Assembly (NCBI GenBank): GCA_015680685.1
Contig: MNCI01022085.1
Span: 1 to 47,936, forward strand
From: Gnetum montanum
Lineage: Eukaryota; Streptophyta; Gnetopsida; Gnetales; Gnetaceae
Length of the DNA stretch: 47,936 nt
Reading direction: 5' to 3'
Under the pieces are notes generated by a model. That model had not been told where the DNA came from. It searched no databases and worked only from the letters and a program-made list of their open reading frames with translations. The translations under genes were made by a program, and so were the position numbers. Of this stretch, positions 20,859 through 33,611 are shown piece after piece. How positions within the stretch are numbered: the first letter of the stretch is position 1; each line of letters begins with the position of its first letter.

Positions 20859-23800
20859 TGTAACACCCCTATTAATTATCTATAAAATATCCTATAAATA
20901 ACTAATAGAGACATTGTAAAACTTTAAGGATTTGGGTTTAACCTTGATTTACTAACTCAAAAGGAAGTAACAAAATATATAAAATTTATTAATTAGGAGC
21001 ATAAATATGGTAAAGCAATGTAGCGCAAAATTTTTTTATAATACTCACATATATAATTAAATAAAATTTATTTAATGAAAAAGAGAGAATTGCACAGCCA
21101 CAAAAAGATAGATGTAAAAGATTTTCACTAGGTGCATCATAAAATAGTGTGTAAAATATCATTCCCAATATACTTGTTTTGCCTCAGTTAGACATGTAGA
21201 AATAAATTTATTCACATTTTAAGTTTATTAAATTAAATTATAAAATATTAATACATAATAAATAATATTAAAATTTCCCAAACATATAGCATGTGCCAAA
21301 ATGAAAATTGTTTCTTGTAATCTCACAGTTCAAATGTCATAGACAACAAATTCACATATGTCATACTTTATTATTTATTTACAAAAATAAGTACATGCCT
21401 CAAATATCTAAAAAGTATATAAGGTTTCTATTTTACAAAAATATAGATTATACAAAAATCATTTTTTATTTTAAAAGGTTCATATTGTATAAAATTGATT
21501 CATCTTTTGTATCATGTTTCTCTTTTGATGATTCTCTACCTACTTTGGGCTATTTGCATCGAAATGCATGAGGAGTTAGAACCCCTTAAATAAGAAAGGT
21601 TATTATATTTCCCTCTTCATGGAGCATAAAGGTTTTGGACCAAGGTCTTAGGATATGGGCCAAGCAAAAGTTTTCAATAATATATTCAAAACATTTCAAA
21701 GTTCAAAAATGCCACAAATTTTCCAAAATTTCGAAGGAAATCCAAATATCTAAAGAACGTATATTTTATCTAGACATCTCCAAATGCTAGGTCTTGGTTA
21801 CCCTCACTGCCAAAGAAACACATCAATAGCTCTTAGAATAATGTTACTACTATCATTGGATCATTCTTTAAATTATTTTAGTGTTCAAAAATATCAAAAA
21901 TTATCCAATAAAAATCCAAAGAATGTATAATTTAACTAGGCATCTTCAAAGATTAGGTCTTATTTACCCTCACTATCAAAGGGACTCATCGACATCTCTT
22001 GCTACTATTATTAGATTATCCTTGTGAGCCTAAACAAGTCACTCATGGTTAGGTCTTGGCAATAGCCTCATTACTAACATCCTCAATGGCTGAAGCACAT
22101 GTATTATCGGAAGGATATGTCTTGACTATGCCTCATCACACACCACTAGACTCAACTGCTTAGTGCCATGGTCTTAGCTAAATCCATAGCCTCACATGAA
22201 CTTACGAATCAAAATCTAGCATAAAAAATCCATTCAACAACCCTTGTTCTTTTAGGATGGATGTTACTAAGGAACATTTCACTACCACATGCAAACAGAA
22301 GCATCTACAAGATTCAAAACTCCCACTACCAACTGAGAAAAATTGATCACACAAATATTATTATTTTATTTTAAAATCTAAGAGATGTCAAAAATGACCA
22401 AAAATCCATAAATAATCAAATTCCAAAAAATTTCCATAGAATCATGTTTATGTTATGAGAAAATCCAAAAGATTCATAAAATATCTAAGGGAGAGTTGGG
22501 CATAATTTGCACAATTTCAAAAATTCACTAGGAAAAGATATGGAAAAGAATAAAAATAATATTTTTCATAAAAAGGGTCCAAAATAATAAATATCCAATA
22601 GAATGTTAGCATAATAATAAAAATTGTAGAAGAATAATAGAAGGGTAGAAAGTAGAGAGGAAGAAAAGGAAATCCACAATAAAAGAGGTTAGCCATATGA
22701 AAAGAAAACTATAATAATTTTTCTTACTTATGTTAGCACACCTTCACTCTCAATTAATCTTTACTTTGCTTAACCTATCACACCTGAAACACTTCTACAA
22801 ACTACGATGTGATGTATCTAAGACCTCAACCTATTTATAAGGGAAGAATGGAAGAAATGAAGCCAAGATTAGCTTCAAAATAAAGAAGAAAGGGAAAAAT
22901 ATATCTTTTAGGAAAAACATGATAGAACACTATTTGGAAAATAATGGTTGTAAAACCAAATAGTAGAAAATGGTGGTAGAAAATAAGTAGTGAAAGAAGA
23001 CATGAGGCAGTGTGAAAAGGTAAAAGTAATATTTATATTATGCATATAACATGTACGTCTTTTTCCCACTTTGCATATGATTGTGCTTTTCCCATGGTGT
23101 TGAATTTTTCTTTTTCATTTTTAAAAGAAATTTTGAATTTTTTAATTATTTTTAGCATTAGTTATTTTCATAAGTGTATTTCTCATTTTTTTTTCTTTTC
23201 CCTAATGCCCTCACACACAAACACTAGTAATTTGTACATTAGGTTCCCAAATCAAATTTTGTTTCAAATCTTATCAACTATTCTACCTAATTGTATGTTG
23301 AAATCTTATCTACGTATTACTTATAATGGTCATCTAATTCAAATGCTAAAACTTTTACAGTATTTTAGCAAACTAGAAAATGTGACATCTCAAAAATCAT
23401 AACTCCAATTCTAGTAAATCAAGAGTCAAAACCTATAATTTTGAACATCCTAGATACATTGGTAAGGTAAGATTCTAGGTAGGACATCATCTTAAGGTAC
23501 TTTATTAACAATTCTAATTTATACAATATTTAAATATAATTAAAAATAAACTCCAAATCCTACTTTAATGACAAAAGGTAATAAGGGATACATTTTGGGT
23601 AAGGTGAGGGTTTAAAATTGCTCCATGAATAAAGTATTATATAATCACATGCGCATAATAAATTAAAAGATGCATAATTAAATGTGCATAATGAATAAAA
23701 TATGCATAGCCAAGTACTTGTAAAGGCATAATAACTGACATAAAGAATCAATTCCCGTGGTAATTGGATTTTAACATTTAATCATATAATATAAAGTACA

Positions 23801-24025
23801 TTTATAACTAAGCTTTAGTAGTAGTAAAATAAATGGTACAAAACTTTAAAAAAATATCTATAAAGCATATTGCATTTGCTTATGTAGAAAACTAAGAATA
23901 ACAACAACAACAATAATAGTAATAACAATTAGCTAATCTATTAAAATGCATATAAAAAAATTAAAGAATTAATAATATGTATTAAATTAAATAATTAAAT
24001 TTATACAAATTTCTAGGTTGTGACA
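20859..24025. mobile_element. Probable solo LTR, about 3.2 kb, inserted in a pol frame
   Basis: The plus strand begins TGTAACACCCCTATT and ends CTAGGTTGTGACA, giving the TG..CA and near-inverted TGTAACA/TGTGACA ends of plant gypsy LTRs. Flanking pentamers are GTTGT (20854-20858) and ATTGT (24026-24030), a 4/5 target duplication. No transposon protein is visible inside; frames at 21308-21571 and 23040-23402 look like chance. TATAAATAG lies on the minus strand at 22832-22840, so orientation is more likely minus. Confidence 0.55.
21701..22035. repeat. Two-copy imperfect tandem repeat, period 182 bp
   Basis: GTTCAAAAAT begins units at 21701 and 21883. Both contain CATCTyCAAA, then TTAGGTCTT and TACCCTCACT, then TACTACTAT-like sequence, in the same order. 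It lies inside the probable solo LTR. Confidence 0.75.
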
Positions 24026-24475
24026 ATTGTGCAATGTATAAAAAAATATGTAGATCATAGGTGCCAACCCCATGAAGTTGGCATTGGGGATTGGGTCCTC
24101 TTAAAATTGGATTGTTACCAATTTAAAGTAAAGTAAGGTACCATCTCCAAATTGATGCAATAGTATGATGGTTCCTTCTAGATCATTGATAAGGTCATCC
24201 CCAGAACATCTATGAATCAACTACTTATCAATATGAATTAAGTTCATCCATTTTTTATGTCAACATGTTGAAGCCTCTGCTTGATGGGTTTCTTTATTCA
24301 AAAATAAGTCTCTCGATCCAAGAGTAGTCTAGTATTCCATTGATACAAGGCAAGAAAGTAGACTTCATTAGAAAATTCAAGATCATTAGGCATAGTCCTA
24401 AAATGGAAGTGAAATTTTTAGTCCACTAGAAATACATTTGAATTCTGTTGATAGTGGAAGCCACTAGGGCACTTA

Positions 24476-25880
24476 TGATCCTAGGATTACTTGATCCTGG
24501 ACTTTTGTTGAGAGTAAGAAATTGATCTCCCATCATGGCTACTCTAATTAAGGACTAAAAATCCCCTGTATAGTATACCTACAAAAAAACCTTATAAAAA
24601 ATAAGGATTTTCTAGACTAGAAGAGGTGTGACATGTGGTTGACTCTTAGGTTTCAATGGATGTGATCCTCTGAAAGCCTATCTTAGGTTGATGGATGCAT
24701 AGATTCTTTTGCAGGGCTGTAGAAGTGATGGGGCTCAAACCTTATTTGATTACTTCCCTAGGATTAATGAAATCATGCTTTGATTATTGTATAGTAGCCT
24801 CATGGATTACCTAGGCTATGCTTCAAGGTTTTTGCTAATTGTAAACAGGGAAGAATTGTGTGAGTTAGTAGGATTGATAGAGGCCTACTATCTCCTCCAT
24901 AGTGTGGGAGTTATGGGGGTACAAGGAGTCCTCTAATTCTTGTATCTTCTAAACCATACTAGCATGGCAGTTTCATGCACTAGTTAGAAAGGGCTAAAGC
25001 ATTCCTCCATACCTCACTTGGTGGGATCTTATTTGGAAGGGTTGCGTAGGTTAACTCTACATTAAGGTTAGTTAGGGTTGTCACAAAATATGCAATGAGA
25101 CATTACATGTGCTTGTAAGAGTGTGAAATCAACTAGAAACATGTGGTGATGAGTTTGGAGGATTTACCTAGTAGTTCCCATCATGTCCAAGATTGACTAC
25201 GTAGCTTATATCATATTTGTTGCATGCAATTTTTATATACACCACTCAAGGTATAGAGCTGATATTTAAAATTTATTTGTTGGCATGTGTTTTAAGCTTG
25301 GTAAGCATCAAGGCATATTCCTCTTAAATTCTATCCTAATTTTGAACCTATTTGAGAAACTCATGGGATGCCAAATAATGTATCAGGGATAACATTGTTA
25401 TAGAACTAGTTTATTTCTATGCTTAAAACATAACTTTATAGTTTATTTATAGGCTACAAAAAATTATTATCTATCTATACATAAGAAAATATATTCATCC
25501 TATTTCTATGAATGATGCATAAAAATACTTATCTTTCTCAAGAAAAAGCCAACACTGAAATAACTTATCTTTTTAGAAAGTACATCTCAATGTGAAATAA
25601 CCATACAAAATTTAGCATTCTTTACCAAAAAGTGTGTCTTATTACATTGTAAGGTTATAATTTATAAAATGAATTTAGAATTAATTTTTGTTATCATTCT
25701 GGTTAGTTTCCATAATAAATGAAACAAAAACAAGTATAAAATATTAATAACACACATATAAATTAATGATAACTATTTCCAACCTCATCATCATCCATGT
25801 CAACATGATTGTGTTACTTGCATAATCACATAAAACAATGATTAAAAAAAGATTAAATACAATAAATCAAAATAAAATTA
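24476..25880 (+). other. Non-coding retroelement block, copy 2 (paralogous to 517-2339)
   Basis: Starts TGATCCTAGG directly after the chromovirus pol tail, and may be that element's 3' LTR. It aligns with 517-2339 in order and orientation. No coding potential was recognised. Confidence 0.5.
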
Positions 25881-27330
25881 AAATCATAAATTTCACTCAT
25901 CATATGTTGAGATCTCTAAGCCAATGCTAGCAAAGAAAGATTAGGTAGAAAAGACACTAGACATAGAGATAGCAAAAACATTGACATCAAACAATAACAT
26001 AATAGCCACAAGAGCTGATCAAGCATGATCTAGTACTTCCACACTAATAGTAGAACAAAGAAATTACAAACCTATAATAAGCCACTTGTAGCAATTAGTT
26101 GAAACTATGAGCTAGGAGATCAAGGAGATATGAAGCATGTTCAGAGTCAAATAAAATCAAAACCAACCTATAATATTCATAGATCCAACTAGTGAATAAA
26201 TTTCTCTCTATTACATTAGTAAAGATTAGCACCAATAGATTTTAGAAAATGCTACATCATTCGAAGTTACACTTGAATCAAGAGAAGTTGCCACCATAGT
26301 GGTAATGTAGCACAAACATAAATAAGAATATAATGAACTTATCACTAATGATATCAAAGAAGCATTCAATGTTCCTATCCTATTTCTCACTAACTTCATT
26401 GAGGCCCAATATGCTAGAGTAATGCCTAGAAGTTCTAGAAAATTAAAGAAATGGAGATTAAGATAGTTGAAGAACATGAGGACGCATTGGATAGGTTAAT
26501 CCATATAAGATAGGTTATATAAGATCTTTTTGATATTTGTGAGAATATCATTTTACTACAATTAAATTTAATTTATATAAAAGGTAAGCTAGTTATTACA
26601 TAAAGAATATTGCAAAATGTTGAGTTTGAGGTCCAAAAACTACACAATGAATTATTCCAACTTAGAAACCAAAGATAAGACCCTGCTAACTATGTTGTGC
26701 TAAAACATCTAGAAGAATTTATAACAAATTAGGTGAACTAGCTCATGACCAACAAGAGTAATTGGAAATGAAATTGAAAAAGGAAAAGTGGGATGCATCA
26801 ACTATAAATGCTAAGACATATCCTTATGTTAAGGCCATCACTATACTAGAAGAAAAGAATAAACAACTTGCTACTAAGGAAAAAAGATTAAAAAATGTAT
26901 AAAAGAAGAAAAGTTAGCTAGAAGAAAGCTTAAAGTAGCTAAGAGATTAGTCTTTGAGAGTTAACCTCAAAGTAAAACATTGACAAAAGAGAATCTAACA
27001 TTATCAATGAAAGAAATCCATGTCATCAGATAGAAACATGCTATAAGATCAAAGAAAAAGATCAAAATGGCAAAGACCAATATTAACCATGCTATGTACT
27101 AATTACCAAATTAGTAGCCCATCTTGGATAGTCTAATAATAGTATACCAAGTAGAATTAAAGGTCAAGGATCTATAAATAAATGACATGGTACAATACAT
27201 GGGGTTGGCTAACCTAAGATATGCTAACTTGGGCATGTTAATAGAAAGGATTCCTAGAAATGAATTAGAACAATAATTGAGAGTCATGTATTTATTATAC
27301 AAGATAAAGTTTAAGGAAAAAAGGAGAAAA
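25880..27330 (+). pseudogene. Decayed third ORF of an Athila-like element, coiled-coil protein, copy 2
   Basis: Matches copy 1 (2340-3860) block by block: EHEDALDRLIHI near 26470-26505, VEFEVQKLHNELFQLRNQR near 26625-26680, and VELKVKDL .. MGLANLRYANLGML near 27150-27240. It ends near MYLLYKIKFKEKRRKI. The minus-strand homologue at 30050-32530 shares this end (PYLLYEIKFKIHKETKQKL). Where copy 1 has TAG in VELEA-stop-KLQ, this copy has Gln. Function unknown; a coiled-coil, probably self-associating protein is inferred. Confidence 0.55.
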
Positions 27331-27980
27331 ATAATAATTGCATGTTGTTAATTCAAAACTCTACGTGATAAAGGCCAGCTATCATACTATAAAAAATGTA
27401 TTAGCAAACTTGTATAAGAAAATGAATGATTATCAAGATCTACAAAAATTGGTCAAGGCCTTTAGATTGAGAGGAATTAATTTGCAACATGGTTTGTAAA
27501 TTTTAATGACTTATTCCTATAATTGTCATGTCCTTGGGAAGTACCTATAATAGATAACCTTTCAAACTTGAAATTGCTATCAATAATTTAAGAACAAATG
27601 AGGAAAATCTAAGAGAATTTCTTATATAATTTAACATGAAGAAATTGATTACACCAGGAAGGTAGCCTTAAAAACCATTAATGTAGCACATGCCATCACC
27701 ACTAGAAACCATAGGAATACCTACATCAAAAAATTTGAAGAATTCATCATACTAAGTCTATTTTTTATCTTATGTCTTATATTTTCATCAAGGTTGTCCA
27801 ATTATGTTTCACTTGATATTTTTATAATTCGCTTGAATTAAGATGTGGCATTTGGAGTCACTCAATAGTCAAATGTCTATATCTAATTTGATTTTTTATT
27901 TTATATCTATATGACAACATAATTTTGTAACAACTCTATCCTCTTCTTGTTTAAATTAAGGATGAATTTTTAGTTAGTTG
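27331..27980 (+). other. Region between third ORF and polypurine tract
   Basis: No reading frame is recognised. Most of it is missing from copy 1, whose ORF joins the LTR directly near 3850. Confidence 0.45.
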
Positions 27981-27988
27981 TGGGGGTA
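27981..27988 (+). promoter_or_regulatory. Polypurine tract of the plus-strand element
   Basis: TGGGGGTA stands directly before an LTR start TAATAAATT. The inner minus-strand element has the same TGGGGGTA before TGATGAATC. This places the 3' LTR boundary at 27989. Confidence 0.65.
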
Positions 27989-28680
27989 TAATAAATTATT
28001 GGTATTTTAAATTTGTATGATATCATAGCTACAATAATGTAACATAACCTATGATGTTGTAGATGGGATTTAGTGGATTTGAGTCATGCCTATATATATG
28101 ATCCCACCATCATGTTAAAGATAACTTTTCATTTTAACACATAGAAAGATTATTGCAATTCTATTTCTTAAATTTAGGGGTAGTTGTAAGTACCTATAAT
28201 TTCATCTAAATTATTTATACGACATCTTTATTTATGTGAAGTTTACATGGATGCACTTCATGACTAGAAATAAAGATCAAGATCATTTTTTATCATTCTA
28301 ACATATCACTTAGCATAGATTTACTTTTCATTGTCATTTATTTTTCAATATATTTTCTATTTTCATTATCATTTACTTTTCCTAAGTTTGTTATTTATTT
28401 GGCATAATAAGTACAACTGATTTTGAGTACAAAAGTATAATCATTTAGTTGTTTGGTAACCTTACCTGATTCACTTAGTAGCAAGTCACTTGGAAATTCC
28501 AATGACAATTATAGTAGCCCAATATATGTATAATAGATCACAAACAACTAATCATTGTCATTAGGCTATTTAGCATCCCATTTCTCTCTTTTTTTTAGCT
28601 GATAGAATTTACATTCATTCTACCATGTTTTACTTTACCAATATCTTAGCCAATCAACATCATTTGATCATATGCATTAC
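27989..28680 (+). mobile_element. 3' LTR of the plus-strand Athila-like element, cut by an insertion
   Basis: Aligns with 11564-11849 plus 17728 onward, including the TATA region at 28090. It stops at 28680 (flank ATTAC), where the outer minus-strand LTR begins. The last 150 or so bases of this LTR are not found elsewhere in the window. Confidence 0.65.
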
Positions 28681-29508
28681 TAATAAGTAGCAGTTATTCC
28701 CTATACCCAAACATACGAATCAAAAGCATGTACATGTGATTTGATTGAATTCTATGAACTCCTTCTACCAAAATGACTTATGTCCTTAATAGTCAAACAT
28801 GATGTTACTAGTCATTCATCACTTATGTTAATTCCATCTATATGGCTAAGTGTGATTGAGGTGTAAGATATTTCTATTTATAATTTTATTATTTTTTCTC
28901 TTTAAAAGGATTAAGAGAAGAAGCAATCAAAATGTTATTCCTTAACTAATCAATGACTAACTATTCTAAACATAGAGTATCTATTTCCATTTTTTGTACA
29001 CATCCCAAACTTATACTAAAGTAGTTAGGTTACTAAGTGTTTACTATTGGGTGTACCAAGTATTTACTACTAGGATTACGAAGCATTAGTATATTATGCT
29101 TGAAGTGGTCATACTCACATTACTATGAAATAAAATATTATATTATTCAATAGAGAAAAGTAAACTACATGTAAATTAAGATGCTCATAACTAAATTGAA
29201 TGCTAAGACAAGTGCTACAATGGAGATAATAAACCTCAATTTTATTTTCATCATGCAACTATGTCTAGGTACATCTTGTACCAATATAGATACTTAGAGG
29301 AAAACTGTACTAGTTTCTATAGAATAAAAATACAAGAGCATCACTATGAGAATCATCAAAGGTATCTTAAATGTAGCTAATGTATGCATTTATACAAGGT
29401 TTAGGAGGATAATCATCAACACATATGCATTAATGCATCCAAGGATGCATCTACAAGATTGTGTTGATGAGCATATAGTAATATAGCTAACTTATTGAGA
29501 CTTCATCA
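28681..29508 (-). mobile_element. 3' LTR of the outer element
   Basis: 828 bp. The left end, TAATAAGTAGCAGTTATTCC, aligns with TAATGAGTGGCAAGGGATCC of the inner 3' LTR; the right end CTTCATCA aligns with GATTCATCA. The adjoining polypurine tract confirms the minus orientation. Confidence 0.8.
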
Positions 29509-30049
29509 TATTCCCATTATTGATAAAAACTCATCCTCAAGTCAAAAAAATGAGACCAAGTTTCTTACAAAATTTGGGGTAGTATAGAACTAACTGATTG
29601 ACTATAATAAACAAATAACTCTTAACTTTCATTTTAACATATAATTTATGTGATTATAAAATTAGTGTAATGTACAAATAATTTGGATAATTTAATAAAA
29701 ATGGCCTATGTCAGTTGTATTTATTAAGATGGGACAAGATCTTTACATTGTTCCTAGAGGTGGAGGCTCTTCTGGCACAGATCGTTGTTCATTGTGTTCT
29801 TGTTCTGTTAGAGGTCTAGGCTACCTTGATGCTAATATTGAAAGCTGGAAGACATCTAGAAGTACCTTCATCTTTTTCTCTTTGTCTCATAGATCATGGA
29901 TACTCCATGTAGCTTTGCTTACATGGACTAGTGCTAATATGTCCCATGGACATGATAGTATAGAAAACATCTTCTTCATGTGGATAAACCAAGCTACAAA
30001 TTATTTGCATTTAACATCAAACATATGAATGAGGTTGTCTAATTATTAG

Positions 30050-32530
30050 TAGCCACTTATTCTCTTGGCTAGGTTCTTAGCAACTAATCTTTGATTAGTG
30101 AATTTTCTTTTGATAACTTCAAGCTCCATGTTAGCTAGTTCCAACTTTTGTTTGGTCTCTTTATGGATCTTAAACTTAATCTCATAAAGGAGGTAGGGGT
30201 TGGTCACCTGTTTCTTTGATTTAGATCTTGGCCTTCCTACTGTTAGAATTTCTTAGTTTGCATATCAAAGGTTGGCTAGTTCTATGTACTTAACCATCTC
30301 CTTGATTTGCAATTTCTTTAGATGAATCTCTACTTGATTATAGGTGTTGAGACCATCAAATATGGATTGCCACACATTGCCTCTTTGTTGGAGTTGTTAG
30401 AGTGCTTCATTCACCTTCACCTTTACTAGCATAATTTCTTTTTCATTAATTTATTTGAGCATTTTGACCTAGGACTTATAGTGATTTTTGACTTATTCAT
30501 AATTTAGGATCTTATTTTTCTAGGTGATAATCTAAATTACAATCTTCTAGTAAAGAGCACAAACCTCTTACATTGAGAGATTTCTATTCTTAGTAGTCAA
30601 CCTCCTCACATCTAGGTTTACCTTGGCAAGTTATTCCTACTATTGGTAAATGTACTCAATTATTTAATTCTTATGCTGCTCAACATTCTACGAGCAATAA
30701 TTATCCTAAGTTGGTGCAAGATTTTTCTTATGAAGCTATTGAAGGTCATAGCTAAATGAATACATCATTATCTCTTACAGTGACCCATCAAAGATGATCA
30801 TTTCTTTTGCATTCTTAGCCTCTTGATATTTTTGTTATAGTTTTTGGAAAGCTTCATTCCTTGTGAGATTTAATCTAAGAATAGCAAGATTCAAGAACCA
30901 GGCTTTGAGTTTCTTAATTAATGGCAAACCATTGATTGCTAATGGTGGTCTCCTCAAGTTACATGTTTACTATCAACAACATTCCCTTTGTCTCCAATAA
31001 CTATGATTGGGTATTAGAAATATCTTCCACAAGATCAAAGATCTTTGGAATTGGTTGCTTGGCTACAACTAGTTACTCCAACACTTCCTCGTGTTGGGCT
31101 ACATTCATCCACCTACTTTTGGCTCCTACTAACACTTGTACATTTTTCATGGTAGCAAAATTAATGATAGATGATGTAGGGGTACTCAAAGCTTCTACAA
31201 TTAAATTTTTCATCACTACTACATTCTCTTAGCCCTTGTATAACATGATAAGAACTATTGCTCCCTCACCTTCTTTCAATAGCATAGAGAAGGTTAATAC
31301 ATTTCTAGAGATTTAGGAAATTTTTGTATTAGAATGAACATAGTAACTTCTCTAGCATTGAGATTGAAATGAACAAGAGCCTAGTTTCTTTGTGAGGAGA
31401 ACTGTGGAGTCATTTCATATTTTAGTCAAATGATGAACCTTATGACATCATTCAAGTGGCTTATGGCTAGTATGTATGTAGAGGATTCTCCACCATCTCT
31501 AGAGGTGTTTATTGTAGCTGTTGTTCTCCAAGTCTCCTTAGATATTTAGTAACTACTAAAATTTTTGGTATCATCTCTGATGTTGCAAGTGGTGGTGGTG
31601 ATGGTTTTTCTTCCTCTTGAAGCTTAGCAAATGCTTTTTCATTCATCATATCCTACCATGATACAATAGTAGCTTTGAAAACAACATTGTTAGTGTAGTA
31701 GGCTATCCCTTTTCTTTTGCAAATTTTTTTGATAAGGTAAGGGAAGGGAAATGGTTCTCTATCTCAAGAAAGATAATCTATGGTAGGTTGACTTGAAATT
31801 TTTCAATTAGAGCTACACATGCAGTAGTAAGAAAGGTAGTCATATTACTTGGCTTCACAAGAGGATTGAGGTGATAGGTTGTGATCTTAAAATAGGATCA
31901 CTCCACCTTGGTAAGGGCACTGTACTCTTTATGATCTACTTCATAGCATTGCTGAATCCATTCTTTCTTTGCCTCTCTATCCACTTGGGTTGTGATCTCT
32001 ACTATCATTTCCATGGTGTTTAGCAATCCAAGGATCTCTGCTATCATCTCAACCAAATAGGAGATGGTGATATCATTGATCTTGATGATCACATCTCCTT
32101 GTCAAGTGTTCTAGAAGAGGTAGGTTTCCCCTATGTATCACTTTACATTATTGAAGAAAATGAGCCATAGTGGAGATCCTTGGAGATTTTTTTTCACCTC
32201 TTCTAGCATAAGCTCCAAGAAATATTTGAGATTTAGTTTCTAAAGTATGGAACTCTAAGTTTCCTTGCTAAGGGCCTTCTTGAGGTAGGCCTCTATGAGC
32301 ATGACCTTAAGATTGGGTTATGGTCTTAGGATCTCATCCTGCCTAGATTATTTCATCTCTACTGTAGAAATTTGGTAGAAAAATTCCAACTCAGGATCCT
32401 TGAGTAGGAGCCCAATAGAATGGGTTACCTCACCTACTTGTTCCTAGGTTTATTGTTATTATTGTTGTTGTTGTCATCTTTCATCATGAGGTCATTTCTC
32501 TATAGATTGTGATGGTCCTCATGCCTATAG
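30050..32530 (-). pseudogene. Third ORF of the outer Athila-like element, long form with coiled-coil C-terminus
   Basis: The frame can be followed from a poly-Asn start region (near 32455-32480, after ATGAAAGATGAC) through LKVMLIEAYLKKALSKET near 32275, an open part at 31898-32092 (MIIKINDITISYLVEMIAEI), then LNPLVKPSNMTTFLTTACVA near 31850. The C-terminal part has VAQHEEVLE near 31070 and EMVKYIELANL near 30285, and ends TKQKLELANMELEVIKRKFT near 30140. The C-terminal third matches the two plus-strand copies. It sits between integrase and polypurine tract, where some Athila elements carry an env-like ORF. I see no signal peptide or membrane segment, so it does not look like an envelope protein. 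Function unknown. Confidence 0.6.
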
Positions 32531-33606
32531 TCCTCACTTAGGTACCATCAACAATCACAAATATAATCTTGGATTAGTTTTTAAGATATAACCTTGTTTA
32601 ATTTAGATACCTTTCTTTATTTGATCAAATTAAGTTTATTGGTTAAAAGTTGGAATTTTATTGTTAAGTTCATATTTACTGATTGCAAGCATATGATATT
32701 ACTTTATTCATGCTTTAACAATGGTTGATTGTTGATATTAACTCTTATGATCATTAATTTAATATTATTTTAACATATTATCAATGGGTTAGAAAAATTT
32801 CTAAAAAATTTTCTAAGAAAAATGTACCTCTAGAAGCTTAAGGATTGAAGAATAGGTAAAAATAGATAAGTGGTTGGAAAGTTATGCTTTTAAAAGGCTA
32901 TGGGCTTTGAAAATTTACAAAATATCCTTAAATTTGTGGAGAAAAATGTGAAAATTAAGATAAGTTTCACACTTATTTATAGTATTTTTGTGTTGCATCA
33001 ACATGGATTCATCAATGAAACTATTTACAACCATTTTTAACTTGAAATATTAAGGAATTTTAAACAATTTTAAGGTCTAAACAAGAGCTAAATGGAAGCC
33101 AAAAAATTGGGAAAACATAACAACACAATTGAGGTTATAAGTTTTAGAAATTAGGGCATTATGATTCTATGGAATGAGTAAATAGAAGATGTTCCTTAAA
33201 CCAAATTAGCATAAAACTGGACAATGCAAGATGTCAATATTGTTGAGATGGAAATGAGGCCCATGGATATGAGGTTTGAACCGAAGGAAACCAAAAGATA
33301 TGCAAGTGGGTCCTCTCCAAAAAAGGCTTATGCTTAATATGTCCTTGCATAACCTCATCATAAGAAGTCTATAGGCACCTTGGATGATGAATGGTTATTC
33401 AAGTTAAATACTCTACCCATGTGTGGGATTGTCTAAGGATTATGTAAACAATAAAAAAATCTATTAATTAACAATGGTATGAGGCTATGTGATGAGAGAA
33501 AATGAAGTACTAGAATGGTAGAAAGAGAGTGGAAGAGCAAAAATCTACATCTTGGCCACATGGGATCCTTAGTGAAATATATCATTAAGATGATCCAATA
33601 CAAATC
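32531..33606 (-). other. Outer element, non-coding DNA next to the insertion site
   Basis: The part from about 33290 matches 35140-35440 of the inner element (CCAAAAGATATGCAAGTGGG and following landmarks). No gene is seen. Confidence 0.6.
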
Positions 33607-33611
33607 CATTC
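33607..33611. repeat. Target-site duplication CATTC, left copy
   Basis: CATTC directly precedes the inner 3' LTR and recurs directly after its 5' LTR at 43746-43750. Confidence 0.9.

Larger units (their letters stand above)
20641..24475 (+). pseudogene. Chromovirus integrase C-terminus with chromodomain, split by an insertion
   Basis: Part one (about 20690-20858) encodes GFSLVELVIGK, then PSSDEFLRMWSKNV and VARDYLERVV. Part two (24026-24475) carries on with HEVGIGDWVLLKLD, KVKYGTISKL, then MEVKFLVHWKY and ATRALM, resembling a chromodomain (evFLVhWKg....aTWE). Joined across 20859-24025 the reading is continuous, so the insertion came later. Its GDWVLLKL-type C-terminus differs from the Athila integrase elsewhere in this window, so it does not belong with the gag just upstream. 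It has several stops. Confidence 0.65.
11564..28680 (+). mobile_element. Plus-strand Athila-like LTR retrotransposon, broken up by later insertions
   Basis: Landmarks in order: LTR start TGATGAAAC at 11564, LTR end TCATCA at 18292, a decayed tRNA-Asp primer-binding site at 18294, gag at 18437-20640, coiled-coil ORF to about 27330, TGGGGGTA polypurine tract at 27981-27988, and 3' LTR from 27989, cut at 28680. The LTR ends and gag match the minus-strand elements at 28681-47730 and 33612-43745. Its own protease, reverse transcriptase and RNase H are missing; a chromovirus tail occupies the space. Insertions inside it: a chromovirus (11850-17727), a probable solo LTR (20859-24025), and the outer minus-strand element at 28681. 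Whether the 5' and 3' halves began as one element is inference. Confidence 0.6.

Noticed and set aside
23040-23402. 120-codon frame inside the probable solo LTR
   Set aside because: It is Phe/Ser/Ile-rich as expected from AT-rich DNA, with no homologue recognised and no second copy in the window.
29708-30028. 106-codon plus-strand gene
   Set aside because: It lies antisense to the outer retroelement near its third ORF and resembles no protein; its composition follows the opposite strand.
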